Part shown: in pieces, positions 11,891-40,400 of the stretch
How the letters are laid out: each line of letters begins with the position of its first letter
Position numbering within the stretch: position 1 is the first letter of the stretch
Assembly: GCA_007844125.1 (NCBI GenBank)
Contig: CM017558.1
Coordinates: 49,260,772-49,324,771, forward strand
Direction: 5' to 3'
From: Sinonovacula constricta
Lineage: Eukaryota > Mollusca > Bivalvia > Cardiida > Solecurtidae
DNA: 64,000 nt
Notes under the pieces: model-generated
The model's input: only the letters and a program-made list of their open reading frames with translations
Databases searched by the model: none
What the model was told of the DNA's origin: nothing
Program-made: the position numbers and the translations under genes

Positions 11891-12233
11891 TTAAATCTTC
11901 TTTATCCTTCATTACTTAATATATTATATATATTTAAATATTTATATGAGTAACATTTACCCTCCTAGCTACAACTCTATCTCCACCCCGACTCTCTAAG
12001 CCTTTTACTTATATATCTTCTTAACACCATGTAATTTTTTATTGGGTGTTAGTCAATCCAGCCACAAACCAATCTGGCCACAAGTCAATCCGGCCACAAA
12101 AGAAGTCAACTCGGCCACAAAAAAGTCAATCTGGCCAAACTGCCCTTGGAAAGCAGTCAAACTGGCCACATTTTTATATATAGCCTTATACTGAACAAAT
12201 ATTTATGATTTAATTTTGTGTTTTATTTAGTAA

Positions 12234-12375
<142 letters not shown>

Positions 12376-12884
12376 ACATTTAGTTATTGTTATTCTGTAA
12401 TGCCTTTTTTATTTGTATAAGGTCATTTTAATTTCATGATGTATTTTATGCTGTTTTTGTTTGTCTAATAAAAGATTAATTGTATCGTAATAAAAAAAGA
12501 TTGAAAATTGTTTTTGTAATATTTTTATTTCATTGCCATTGTAAACTGTCTGCATATTTTTTATGTGTTTTAAGTTTGATATTACCTTTAAAGATATAAA
12601 ACAAGTCTATATGATTGCACATGCATAATTACTTAATTGCAAGCATGTTTCTGTGATGTGTTCAGTGCACTAATTATGGTTTTAACACCCATAATCAAAC
12701 CACGGCCAACTTATTCTTTGTAATTGCCAAACTTGCATCAGTTATTAAAAAAGCTAATGTGTTAATAAAGCAGTTTGTTTAATCAAACAATAATACAAAG
12801 AACGACCAATTAAAAAGTTTAGCAGTTTGTGTTTAACGTGGGTATATAAGTATTAACGGATGAAAAATGGGAAAACAAATCACC

Positions 12885-14210
12885 ATGTGCGAGGCGTGTG
12901 TACACTGTTGACAGCCAGTTGTGGAGACTGATGAAGCTGTCTCCTGTGATCGATGTGAGTGATGGCTACACAGGGCGTGAGACACATGTAAATGCTTAAA
13001 AACCTGATATAAAGTATTACACCAACAACTTACCTCTTTGTTGGCAAATCATCTAATCTACAGTAAAGCAATTAACAATATTAATAAATAGAAAGACGAA
13101 AGTAATAATAAATAAATGTCCACTGAGTTTAGAAAAGAAATGGGGTATTATTTCAATAAGAAAAAACTAAAAAAAAATGTGTTGTTTTTTCTTTGTTCAA
13201 AATTGTTTATGTCTTTACTTTCTTTAGGAAAGACAACCATGCTCCACAACATGGAGATGTACTGTGAGGTTGAAAGCCCTAACATGCAATGTGGGTGAAA
13301 CAGACAAGGAAAGAAAGATTTATCCCAACTCAAAAGAACATGTGCATGCACCATCGATAGACAAAAAGACGAGAATCACTGTTACAGTGAAGGTGCAACA
13401 TATTTTTTGTTTTTAGTATTTTACATGAATACTACGTTTAAGATGAAAATCCTATTTGATCAGCAGCCAAAAGAACCTAAAGATATGAAATTTGTGGTGA
13501 GTATAAAGATGCCCTGTTTAAATATAATTATAAAGGTAAACTTATCAACAAGGTGAAGCTCAAACATTTGCACAAAAAATAATGTTAAATTGTAATTGTT
13601 AATTTTAAATTTGTTTACTGCAGAATGTTCATGTTTACTGTAGCTTGATGAACGCTCCATGCTAGAAGGAGTACCTGGACACTACTGACAATGTCCAGCC
13701 CGTGTTCCAGTATAGACAAATCAAATGTGGTCAGTTTGTTTAATATTACACATCAGTTGTTTACCAGTTTAATTAATCAAAGGCTAAAATTACATTAGTT
13801 TTTTATTAAGTATCACCTGTTTAACTTACTTTTTTTAGTTTTAATGCAATTTTTAATGTTTACTTTTTAGAATTACCACCAGATGATGCAAATTGGTCAA
13901 AGAACAATGCCAAGGGATGGCCAATGCTAGTCTATGAAGACCTTGTGGACTACCTGATACTAAAGAAAGCATATGAATGGAAAGAAATGAGGGCATTTCG
14001 ATCTTTGTATGGGAAGAACTATGTGGAAAGTAAATGGCTTGAAGATGTGTATGACTGTAAGAGCTGCATTTTTTCAAGTCATCAGTGTCCCCAAGTCAGC
14101 TTAAGTGATACAATCAGTGAATCCTTTTATAATTACGTGGTGACAACTTATCTGCGTCTATTATCAATATCAGTTACTGGACAAATGGCTTGTCTGCGAT
14201 CAGCCAATTG
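12885..14210 (+). pseudogene. Decayed transposon-borne gene: zinc finger plus YqaJ-associated N-terminal-like domain
   Basis: At 12885 an ATG frame reads C-x2-C ... DEAVSCDRCE-stop-WLHR ... C, a PHD-like or treble-clef finger interrupted by three in-frame TGA codons. At 13870-14060 a second frame reads WPMLVYEDLVDYLI, then EMRAFRSLYGKNYVESKW. From memory this resembles the segment WPxVTYxDIYNYLI...EELKAYKSLDAYNYFxSGW found before SWIM and YqaJ-nuclease domains in many marine-invertebrate repeat proteins. The segments lie in different frames with stops, so the gene is dead here. Its position between the inverted ends suggests it was carried by the element. The family call is tentative. Confidence 0.4.
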
Positions 14211-14750
14211 AAGAAGGTGTTGTGCCTGTTGAGAGTGGTACCAGATGAAGCGGCCATCCACTCCTAAATGAGGAATCACAAAGTCTCACTTTTTAGCGTG
14301 ATTATTAAACTGTAAATAATACAATATTTGAATGATTACTTTTGAATAAGTGTTCCTTTTGCATGTGTCTTTTTTTTTTCTTTGTAAAATATGTGATATA
14401 ACAACAATAACTACTACTACTACACAAACACCAACTGATGATTATGACAATGAAAAATAATAATAATGATAATAATAATAAAAATGAATAAAAAATTATA
14501 GTAGAAGTATTAACGCAAACATAATAAAAATAACCAACCCTATGATTATCTATTTTTCTACAAAAACTACAACACAAAATAATAGCACAATCACAAAATA
14601 ATTATGCTAACAAAAGTTATAATGTTAATAAAAGGCATAAACATAAATATGTGGTCGGTTTGACCAATTTCCCAAGTCATTGTGGCCAGATTGACTTTTT
14701 TGTGGCCGGATTGACTTGTGGCTGGATTTGTTTGTGGCCAGATTGACTGT

Positions 14751-15662
14751 AACTACTTTTTATTTGATATGCATATCAGATAAAATGTGAATAAGCAAGT
14801 ACATATATATATTTGATGAAAAGTGAAATATGTTAGACTTGGCCTTATTTATAGGACACCCACTGACCCAGTCTGGGTTTTGGAGCTGAAATCACAATTT
14901 ATTTGAACATATGCAAAAGATTAAAATGACAACACCACTGTATACCGTAAGAGGCACCAGTGATTCCTGAATTTGAACAAAAGACTAAAAAATGCTAATG
15001 TCTTTGAATTGATAGCAGATTTGATATGTCTGAATGTTGAAATTGTGTTCAAAGCAATCCGAAGATCCGAAAGCAACCACTCGCCCCGATTGGGCCAAAC
15101 CAACATATTCCAAAGGCCTCAATAAATGTCAGTTGCATGTATACATCTATAAATAGAACTGACTGACAAACTGAAGCGCAGTATTACATTTTCTTGGCTT
15201 TCCAAAAAGCTGTGCTGAAATGATTTTTTTGTTGCTCTCCCCTAGTGTAGGAAGTGATTTTGCACCTAGTTTTGACCCCTGAATCTATTTATTTTTATGG
15301 GTTCCTTAGTTGAACTATTATTTACATAAATTATAACGAACAAAATCGAAGGTACATTTGCGAACCATTGAAAGATGCGTGTACTCTATGATTCAGTTGA
15401 TCAATACGTATAAGATAAGTCTAACAGGTTATCAAAAACATAAATGCATTTCTTATAACAACAGTCGGTTTATACGCACTTGAATACATATTTGTTCGTT
15501 TACATATTAAACGATTCGTAAACTGCATATTACCAAGAACCCGTATGTTGTGTACATGTGAACAAGTGTTTGGAAAAAAGATGTTGCGACCACCGGCTCC
15601 AATGTAAAATCACTCTTGTTGTTTATTTCATTTCTTTTTCTAATCATTAACATTTTCGAATC
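14751..15662. other. Region upstream of ANKRD10
   Basis: Non-repetitive by eye. Likely holds the ANKRD10 promoter and 5' UTR, and perhaps the SNX25 leader exon. No motif can be assigned with confidence. Confidence 0.35.
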
Positions 15663-31324
<15,662 letters not shown>

Positions 31325-34300
31325 AGGCTCAGATGCCCAAAATATTGGGGTTTTACGAAGGCAAAATATCAATTGTTTGATTAGCCCTGATCATCCTATG
31401 CTATGTTACTAATCTAAATCATACAAAGTTTTATTTTGAAAAACTAGCAAGGTGAAGGAATAGAACTTCAACTGAAATAAGTGCATATCATAATAATATC
31501 TGATTTGGATGTACACCTTTTGCCTTAACCTTATCAATTTATTAAAACCTCAGACTTTATATTCATTTAAACTTATCGTCACTGAAGAGTAAATAATTAC
31601 TATGTGCTTAATATTAATTGCTTCTTATATACACTATTCTGTACTCAAACAAAGGATACTGGCTTGGCATAAATATCTTGCTCATTATGAATCCATTTTC
31701 TAGTGCTCTGAATAAAGTCAGGGCTAAGGTTTTTAAAAAAATTTAGGTTGAAAAACTAAGCCATTACCAGGTTTCTAATTGGTTAGAATTAGAAGAAATG
31801 GCGTGTGCAAATAACCTCGTACCAAAGTTATGACTTTTCATAAAGTTATTGTTCATGAAGCAAAACTATATTAGAAGTACATTTTTTGTTAAGTATATCA
31901 AAATTATATATAGATATGAAGAGTAAAATAAATAATGGAACAACTTGTGTTTTTTTCTGAAGAAAGACAATTTAGAAAGATGTTATGTTGCCAATTGCAT
32001 AGAAATTGCTCAAACATCTTTTTTTTTTTTAATTAAGATTATATCTTTATATTTAGGAATACTCACTGTTTTACAAAAATCATGTCGGAACTTGTATTCG
32101 AGTTGGAGTATATATGATTTTTGTTGAGTAAAAAAGAAAAATGTGTTATGCTTGCTTTTATTTGCACCTGTATAGACATATTATTGTAAAATTTCTATTA
32201 TTGGACACAACAATATGGCTTAGCGAGAATTTGGTGCTATAAGCTAAATCTGTGTTATTAAAATCAAACTTACTTAGAAATAACACGTATTGTTATTTAG
32301 TTTTGAATATTTTTCAACTAATTGCTCATGTTATCATTTTTTCTATTAATTGGCTGAATTTTTAAATATGGAACACTTGACTCTTGTTTACTATATGGTC
32401 TGTGTATGTTTAGAGCTGAAATAGTGTGTTAATAAATGTTGCTTTTCTTTGCATTCAAAGATGTGACTGATGTTTGTTTTGATGCACCCTTTGCCACATG
32501 GTTATTCCTTGCTTCATTAATCCTTAGTCATTCACTATGTCTGTAGTCTTAATTAAGAAGCTTTCATGCAGAACATTGAAACTTACCTGCTGTGCATCTA
32601 TGGTTCTATTAGATGTCTAAGGTCTTCCTTCACTAAAACTAACCAGGTGTTGCTATAATAATCATAGTTTTGTGTAATAATGTGTTTACAAAGAAATTAT
32701 TACGTTTCTGTCTACATCTTGGTTTCAAAAGGTTAACTTGGCTACAAAAACAGCTTAATAAAATTTCACCTTATTGCACATCATTTGTTGAAGCCATAAT
32801 AAATTCTTTTACTGTACAAACATCTAAATCCATTAGTCACATGCTCTATTGATATGGACATATAAGGAAATAGCGTTTATCTTAAGCAGAAGACTCCCAG
32901 CTGGTGATGGATGATCCGGGTCCACACTATTTATCTGCTGATCAAACTGTGATTTGCTGGCTAAAAGTTTATCGTCCTGGGGAAAGAATATGCACCCAAG
33001 GCAAAGATTTACATTTTGTAAACATGGACATTGCATGGATTTGATGTTCAGTATCTTATTATGTATATTTATTTTGTTAGGTTTTGCTCATCAAATTCTG
33101 GGAAATGAAAGCAATTAAATAAATGGCAATTTTCTTATGCACCTTTATACACATTCTCATACTTGCTTGAAAGGCATGTTTACAAGTTATATGAGGCTTG
33201 TATTCCTACAAGTTTTGCCACATTGAACAGCTGCAAAATGATATTACTTGCATTATGACAAAAATTGTGTGTTTTTTCATCATTTACAAAAATACATCAG
33301 AAAACTTTAGTATGTATCATTTTCATTACTCCATTTACATTGTAGTTTGTACATACATTTGTTTTATACATTGTTCTCATTTTCTTTCATGGCATCTTTT
33401 ATATGTCATGCTTTTAACAGATCTGTGTTTTAACTTGATCTAGATCATTTTATGTGTTACAACTTTATTTCTCAGTTTTATGAGGCTTCTTTAAATGTTG
33501 TCGTATTTTTACGTGTTTCTGTTCTGGACCATTTTCTTACATAATGATGTCTTTTACTGTCGTTAAATCATCTTTTTTTTTTTTACTTTTGTTTTCTTTT
33601 TAGCATTGATTATAGTATGTAAAATTGGGTTAATTAGAAAAATATGCTTTTTTGATGATTTTCTTACTAGATCTAGAGACTTGTATTTTAAAAAAAATCA
33701 TATTCTGATGTAGGTTAAGAAACAACAGGTTAAAATGCTTTTAATCATAATGATTTTTTTTTTTTTTTTGCACTGCACTTTCTGTTTTGTATTTGTTTTT
33801 TTGTTTTTCATTTTTGACAATTTTTACAGAAAAATAAATTCCAGAATACACAAACTGTGTATTTGTTTCAATAAAAATGAATTTTACTGTATTTATGATT
33901 ACTATGATATAAAGATAATATTCAATCTAATTATTATTGTATGTAAACTACACATAAACTCCTATCTGCCATCAATATCTTCTTTTGCAATAATTTGTTT
34001 CAACTATCAATGTAAAATTAACTATAATTCTTTAAATCTTATCAAAATGTGTAACCTTGTGGACTGACGTCTCTGTTAGAGCATAACAAAAACAAGATCT
34101 CATATCTATATATTATACAAGTCTTTATTTATGTATTTTTTTTTTCATTAATATTTTCTTTGTTGTTTGATCTTATTTCTTGTTAGTAGAGAAGTGTAGA
34201 AGAAACAGTTTTGTTTACATAAAAATTGTTTTCAGCCAATGTTGCAACAATCGAAATTAAGAAAACATGCAATTTAGGAGTCTGTATGATTAATTGGAGT

Positions 34301-35841
34301 AGAATTTCCTTTTTTTTTGACAGTCATACTGGAAATTGTGTTGAACATACATATTGTCTAAATGTTAAACAAAAAAAATGCTTGTTCTGTATCTTTTGCT
34401 TAGCTCATTTATTGACATTAATAATTATTTCCCTTTCTATATAGGGACCTTTATTATGCCAATACATCAAATATATTACTATCCACACTTTAGTTGGCAG
34501 GATATACAGATAATAATCTGAACTGATAGTGGTGTTTTTAAAAATGAAGCTTTTGTTGCACAGTAGGTCTACAGTTAGTGTTTTAACATTTCAGTCTAAA
34601 ATTTTGACATAATCACTTCCCACTGCATAATGAGGTATTAACAGCTGCCTGTCATGCAAATGGTTGTTATTCACCTATTTGTCTATGATCTTTTACACCA
34701 TTTTGAGCAAGAAGTTAAGATCTTAATTGTTCTTGCAAGTTTTGTATCCATCTAATTTTTTCTTGTGATACTCATGCTCAGCTCATGCTATATGGTCGAG
34801 ATGAATTAAGCCTGGTCTGAAAAGTTTGTGATCATCACCCCATTTGATGATTTCTGTTGATGATGCTAAACATGTTAAATGTGTGTTACTAACCTTCATT
34901 AGTCTAGCAATCAGAAATCAAACAAATAAAGCATTGATTTGATAAACATTGGTATATGTCATATTTCTATAATGTTTACCTTAATGTGTTCCTAGTGTTA
35001 AACAAGATCTACCATTGTTTTGTCAATTTATCTGTTGTTTGGAATACTGTATCAATTAAAATACCCACTGTGTAATGATTACATCTTTTTTGAGAAATGA
35101 AGAGTACAATAAAAGTGCAATCTTACATTGTCTGGTTTGTTGAAGTCATTAATTTCCCTTTAAATAATTGATTACAATGATACAATTAAATTCCTCTTAT
35201 CAATGCAATCAGTACCTGTCAGATTTTTCTGTAAAGAATCCTGTTAGTGGTTAAATTTGCTTCTGGTGGCAGTAACCGAAACTTCATTATTACAGATGTT
35301 GAATGATGCAAACTTATAAGAAAGTATTTTTTATTGTTAAATATTTACTACTATTTGACACTATAGAGCAAATGGTTAAGCAGACAAAACCAGTCGCATT
35401 TATGTTCTTTCTTTTTGTTTCTTTAGGAAAGTTTTACATAAAAAAATGTCGCTACATTGATCAGATCTGGAAATGTGTTCCGTTAGTCACCGTCAATTTA
35501 CCAGAATTTCTAACGAAAAAGGAACGATATATTCTATGTTTATCCATCCACAATTTTTCTTTGATGGTATTCCTCTCTCCTCAAAGTTCCATGGTCTGCT
35601 ATTGCGCTATTGCTGATGAACAGAAGGTGATCATAGCCACAGGAATGCCACAGTACTTTAAACACTTGGATATTACTGAAAGTGTTAAATACCCCCCCCC
35701 CCCCCCCCACCCACCCTCTTAAGTATTTACTTGAGCAATTGAGCTAGCAATCTAGTTCATTTGATAATTGCTTATTTGCTTTAACAACAGGTTGTAAGAA
35801 ATAAACGTTTAACATTTCCTACACTTTGTTGACGTATATAC
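31325..35841. other. ANKRD10 3' flank and AT-rich intergenic DNA
   Basis: Candidate poly(A) signals AATAAA at 31711 and 32431. Several T-rich runs. A frame at 35427-35690 after a tttctttag acceptor (KFYIKKCRYIDQIWKCVPLV) is not recognised and is not called. A poly-C run lies at 35692-35709. Confidence 0.5.
32431..32436 (+). terminator. Candidate ANKRD10 poly(A) signal
   Basis: AATAAA followed by T-rich sequence and a GT-rich stretch (gatgtttgttttgatg), 1.1 kb after the exon 7 stop. An earlier AATAAA lies at 31711. Confidence 0.4.
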
Positions 35842-37813
35842 TAGGGATGTTAACGAATATTCGAATATCAAGTCGCTATTCGAATAGAGATTTTGGGATT
35901 CGAATATTTAATAATTTTTATTCCAGTTTTGTTAAGTTCAAAGGAACATTGAAAAGACATTTCTTTAGTTGATCGTAGTGTCTCCCAGCGACTTAAGACG
36001 CTAGCGATATGTGATCGCGTTCGCTCTAAGATAGAGGGGGTGGGTCATGTCTCCTGATAACGAATTGCCATCTGGTTAACAGCATGAAACCACTTTACCG
36101 CGCACAGCTCCTTCTCTGCCCCCCCCCCCCCCCCCACCCCCCCCCTACACGTACACCCAGTCACATCACCCACATCACCAAAGTACAATAAACACACATG
36201 TCAGTTCAATGCTGCGGCAATTAGCTACAGCAATTACGTAACACTGACTCTACCCAGCTTCGGTCGGGATAGTGTGTAATAAATACATTATATAAGGCTA
36301 TTCTTATTGATAACAGTATACCAGAACTTCTTCTATTTATGGAAAGCACAACTAGATCACTGTCAAACAAACTTTAATTGCAATCACTTTCTGTTTTTGT
36401 CACTCTACTTCATACTAATTATTTTATTCCTATATAATACCGCGACATCTGTTATTTTTGTCACCGTGATTTTCTGTTCTTTGTTTCTGCTTCGTTCTCT
36501 CCGAATAACAAAAATTTAAATCTACATACTTTTTAATTGTTCGTCATAGGTTTACTTAACACACTTAAAACTCACGAGCTTACAATTTTAATAATTCTTT
36601 ATATATATATTGGTTGGTACTTCATCAATTTATCAACAGTCAGGTAATCTTGACACTAGCCAATCACAGTAATTATCGTCATCAAATGGTTTTGTTTACA
36701 TTCGCCTTTCACCCATAGGCATATGGCGAGCAGGTTCGAAATTGTCACTTGTGTATTGGTAACTAAATGTCTCTAATTGACATGTTATGGATTAACGCCC
36801 ATAGCGATATCAGCCAATCACAATTAAACATCAATCCGACCACTAACCAATCAAGACCGTTAATTGGGTGTACACTTGAGCGATTTTCCTTCATAAAACC
36901 TTCGTGGTTTTGCCTAATTGTCTTACAGTCGATCCAGTATCACCCGCATTTTGTCCTTTTGAAAATGCCGCCTTTAATTATTAATGTATTTTATAAGATA
37001 AGTTCACAAAACATAATTGACTGTTTGTTGTTATACATTGTTTGCAGTTAGTAGAGTAAAATATTAAAATTGTGAGCTATTTTGCATGTGTTGTACAGTT
37101 TCATCTAATAAAAAATTATAATATGGTTTTATTAAATCGATATGTTAACACTAAAAGGAGCTTAAGTAGCCCCTTTAATACGTCATATGTTAATACAAAA
37201 AAGTAATTAATTTCACAAAATGCCTTTAAATTGTAAAGGTTATTACACGAAGTACAACACGTAACAAAAAGACACCCTAGTATAAGGTGACTAATTATTA
37301 ATGTATATATTATACGGGACTTTGCAGGTCATCTTAACATTTATTGGTTACTTTATAGTTTTTATAAGAGTTTCAATAATAATAATAATAATAATAATTT
37401 TTAAGTAGCAATGACATTGTTTACGCATTTACTGGCATTCTTCACTGACTGTTTTTTCTTGCAAATCACCGCTGACCAAGTAAAGAAACACCCCGTCTGG
37501 TCCTTCACTATAAACAGGATAATGGCAGATCTATAATATTGCCGTTTGTATTTAAAAAAGAAGAAATCGTCGTTTTAAAATTAAATGCTATGCTAAAATC
37601 ATAAATCTACCGCCGCTTCTGCATTAAGTAAGGCTAGCAATGTAAATTGTGGCCATAAATAAACATTTTACAATGAATAAACACATTGAATGTAATGGAA
37701 AATTACCGTGTGATATGCAACTGTGATATAAATTCGTTCCGAATATTCGAATATGATTCGAATACACGTTCCGAATATTCGAATATCGTTTTGGGATTCG
37801 ATTTACATCCCTA
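35842..37813. mobile_element. Non-autonomous hAT transposon with 8-bp target duplication
   Basis: Begins TAGGGATGTTAACGAATA and ends with the inverse (attcgatttacatcccta). Direct repeats GTATATAC flank both sides (35834-35841 and 37814-37821), the 8-bp duplication expected for hAT. Subterminal ATTCGAATA palindromes and 'ttttgggattcga' occur near both ends in opposite orientation. No transposase reading frame is present; inside are a poly-C run (36119-36146) and an (AAT)n run (37375-37398). Confidence 0.85.
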
Positions 37814-38059
37814 GTATATACATAAACCGGTGACCAAAATCACCGAATACGAAACGTTTTCATCACATTTGCCTGATGTCTCACCAATGGGTCACTTGAA
37901 AAAAATGGAACAGTTCAAAATCTGTTGTTTCCTCCGTCACTCGCTGAAACAAGCCAAACATCGCATTCTTGTGAAGTTTATAACTTTTCTGATGACGCAC
38001 AATGGAATGTTCATCCATTATTGATGTAGGGACTGCTCGAATTCCATGACGTTAGTGAT

Positions 38060-38960
38060 GTCAACTCGCTGACTACCCTACGTCTCAGATGTGGTCGATG
38101 GGTGATAAGTCCGGCCATCAATTTATACCGTTCTGTTTCAGAAACTCTAGCTTAAGTATGGCATTGTGAAGTCTGGCAATATCCTCCTGCCTGGCAATAT
38201 CCTGCTGCATGACGTCAGCATTGCCCTTGCATTGAGGATTATTGGCACAATGACATGCCTCACGATATCTTATTGCAGTAAGGTTGCCGTTCACTGTAAC
38301 TAGTTTAGTAAGGTCAGAGTAGGAAAAGCCTCAACAAACCATTACGCTGCCTCCACCCAAACGATAGCGTTCGCTGACGTTGTTGGCATCAAATCGTTCT
38401 GCTTTAAGCCTCCATACACGCCTTCCATTTGACATTTGGCCATTTAAACGAGATTCGTCGGTGAAGATGACTCTAGACCATTGTGACCAGTTTGCCTGTT
38501 GCCGGGTCCAGTTTACTCAATTTGTATTGTGGAGTCTTGCCAACAGCACTCCAACGTATGGTCGCCGAGCACGTAGGCCAGATGCTCTAAGCTGATTTCT
38601 CACAGTTCCGACTATATCAGCGTTCCAGCGGACATCCGCGTTCCGGTGACACTTTTAAAGCGAACTGCTAATTCAGGTCCTGGCATTAAACGATAATGTC
38701 GGGTTGACGTCATGATAAAATGCCTCCAGGTATCGTGTTTCTGGATCTTCCTGTGCGAGGTCTGTCGTGTACGGCGTTTGTCTCTCAAAATGTAGCCTTG
38801 AGACAATAAATTGCCCTCTTCTGAACTTTAACTGCCTTGCAACGCCATTTACGACAGCGTTAAGCATGTCTGTAGCAAAATATATTTGTCATTTAAGAAC
38901 GGCGTCCCAGCTTGGGTTGTCTGGAATTTTCGTGTTGACTTCTCTCCTCTACCCTATGTA
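38060..38960 (-). pseudogene. Decayed Tc1-like (DDE) transposase
   Basis: Minus-strand fragments in shifted frames give WSRVIFTDESRLNGQMSNGR (second catalytic Asp in FTDES), RRVWRLKAERF, RYRLGGGSVM and, further on, WPDLSPIDHI. These are hallmark Tc1/mariner motifs (FTDESxF, GGGSVMVW, WPxxSPDLxPIEH). Upstream are RTRQTSHRKIQKHDTWRHF and VRNQLRASGLRARRP, the region after the HTH. Several frame changes and stops make it inactive. Terminal inverted repeats not located. Confidence 0.8.
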
Positions 38961-39784
38961 TCGATAGTAAAGACGGAATTACTTGCCTGTCCATAGAGTG
39001 TCCCATACATTTTGTGACTTTCGCCAAAAAAGTCGCCAGCGGTTCAATTCAGCGCGATTTCAATCAGAGCTCGTTAGCCACACGCCTGGCACATCATCCC
39101 TGATGTTTAGCTTACAATTAAATCACTTGTAAAATTGAGCCAGTTATTTACTTCTTAACTAATTTTTTTTCAGTATGTTTAAGCGAACAACAAAGTTACT
39201 GGAAAGTTCATCACACATTTGTGTAGTAACCACAAACCATTGATCATATTTTTTAATCATCCAAACGTGTACTTGCATTTTTTATATGCGGCATAAGCTT
39301 TTTGGTCATTCAAAGCTGCAAACTGCGCATGCAGCAAAATACGTCAATAAGAATATATGACAAAGTCCTATTAGATGAGCATTGCAACATATACCAAACT
39401 TGGACAAGGCACAGAACAAAGGTAGTTCACATGCAAGCCAAACGAAATGTGAGAATAAATGTGTGATGAGTCAGTTAACGAAAAGAGCAAACCCGACAGT
39501 TACCGCCTTGGAACGGTCAGTCGGCAATATGGACCGACTGGGGTGCTTAAACCGGTTTTACAGAGCTCTAACCTCGCACTTCCTGACGAGTTTCTCAAAT
39601 GCAAGCAATGAAAAGAAAAACGATCTATTTGAATACAAAACGTCCAAGCGCTGATATTTAAGTTATGACGAAAGTAGTGACGTCATTGAAAAATAATGTC
39701 CACATAGTGCTTAGAAAAGAATTATTTCGATTGAAAAAAGTCTACAACAGCTTGTCAGTCATATACAGTGAAATACCTGTTGTA

Positions 39785-40015
39785 AGAACGGATTGAGGAA
39801 CGGACTGATAGGACGCACGACTTCGGATCACTGGGTCAGTGGTTTGGAATCCCTGTCAGGTCGCCGCTAATTTTCTTGAGCAAGATATTAACTTTAAATT
39901 GTTCCACTCCACCCAGGTGTATAAATATGTACCTGCTTGGGTTATTCAGGTCAATAATATGGCTTCCCAGCGCCATGTGTCGGTTGCCATAGTACATAGT
40001 TAGAAACCACTTACT
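39785..40015 (+). repeat. SINE-like element with degenerate tRNA head
   Basis: gataggacgcacgacttcgg (A-box side) and cagtggtttggaatccctgt (B-box side, one change from the consensus) are followed by 'cgccgctaattttcttgagc', a body seen in bivalve SINEs (from memory). Confidence 0.5.
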
Positions 40016-40140
40016 ATAGTAGCAGAAATAATCACACAAAAGTACAGTTTCATGAACACCAAACTATAAAGATAATGCCACTTTCTGTTAAAACCTCCAA
40101 GTTTATAATGACTCATGTTATACAATAAGACGTTTATATT

Positions 40141-40400
40141 TAGCTCACTTGAGCATAACCTGGTCAAGATGAAACCCATTCATCCGCCTTATGTCGTGTG
40201 GCGTCAACAATTTGCTTGTGAACACTCTAGAGGCTATAGTTCTGATACAATCTTCACCAAACGTGTTCAGAGTGTTTGTCTGCATGATTCTTGGATGAGT
40301 TCGTAAGACCGAATCAGAAAATCATTGTGAACACCATGGAGGTCGCATATATGGCCACATCTTCACTAAACTTGGCCAGAATAGTAATGCGTTATTCACG
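40141..40400. repeat. Copy of the bivalve dispersed repeat
   Basis: tagctcacttgagcataacc at the left edge, then gtgaacactctagaggcta, caatcttcaccaaacgtg and gtctgcatgattcttggat: the same words as in 1638-2140 and 3950-4510. Confidence 0.6.

Noticed and set aside
35303..35722. 139-residue plus-strand frame
   Set aside because: Has an internal acceptor-like site but no recognisable family, and ends in a poly-C run translated as Pro.
36767..37051. 94-residue frame inside the hAT element
   Set aside because: No similarity to hAT transposase; the element is non-autonomous.
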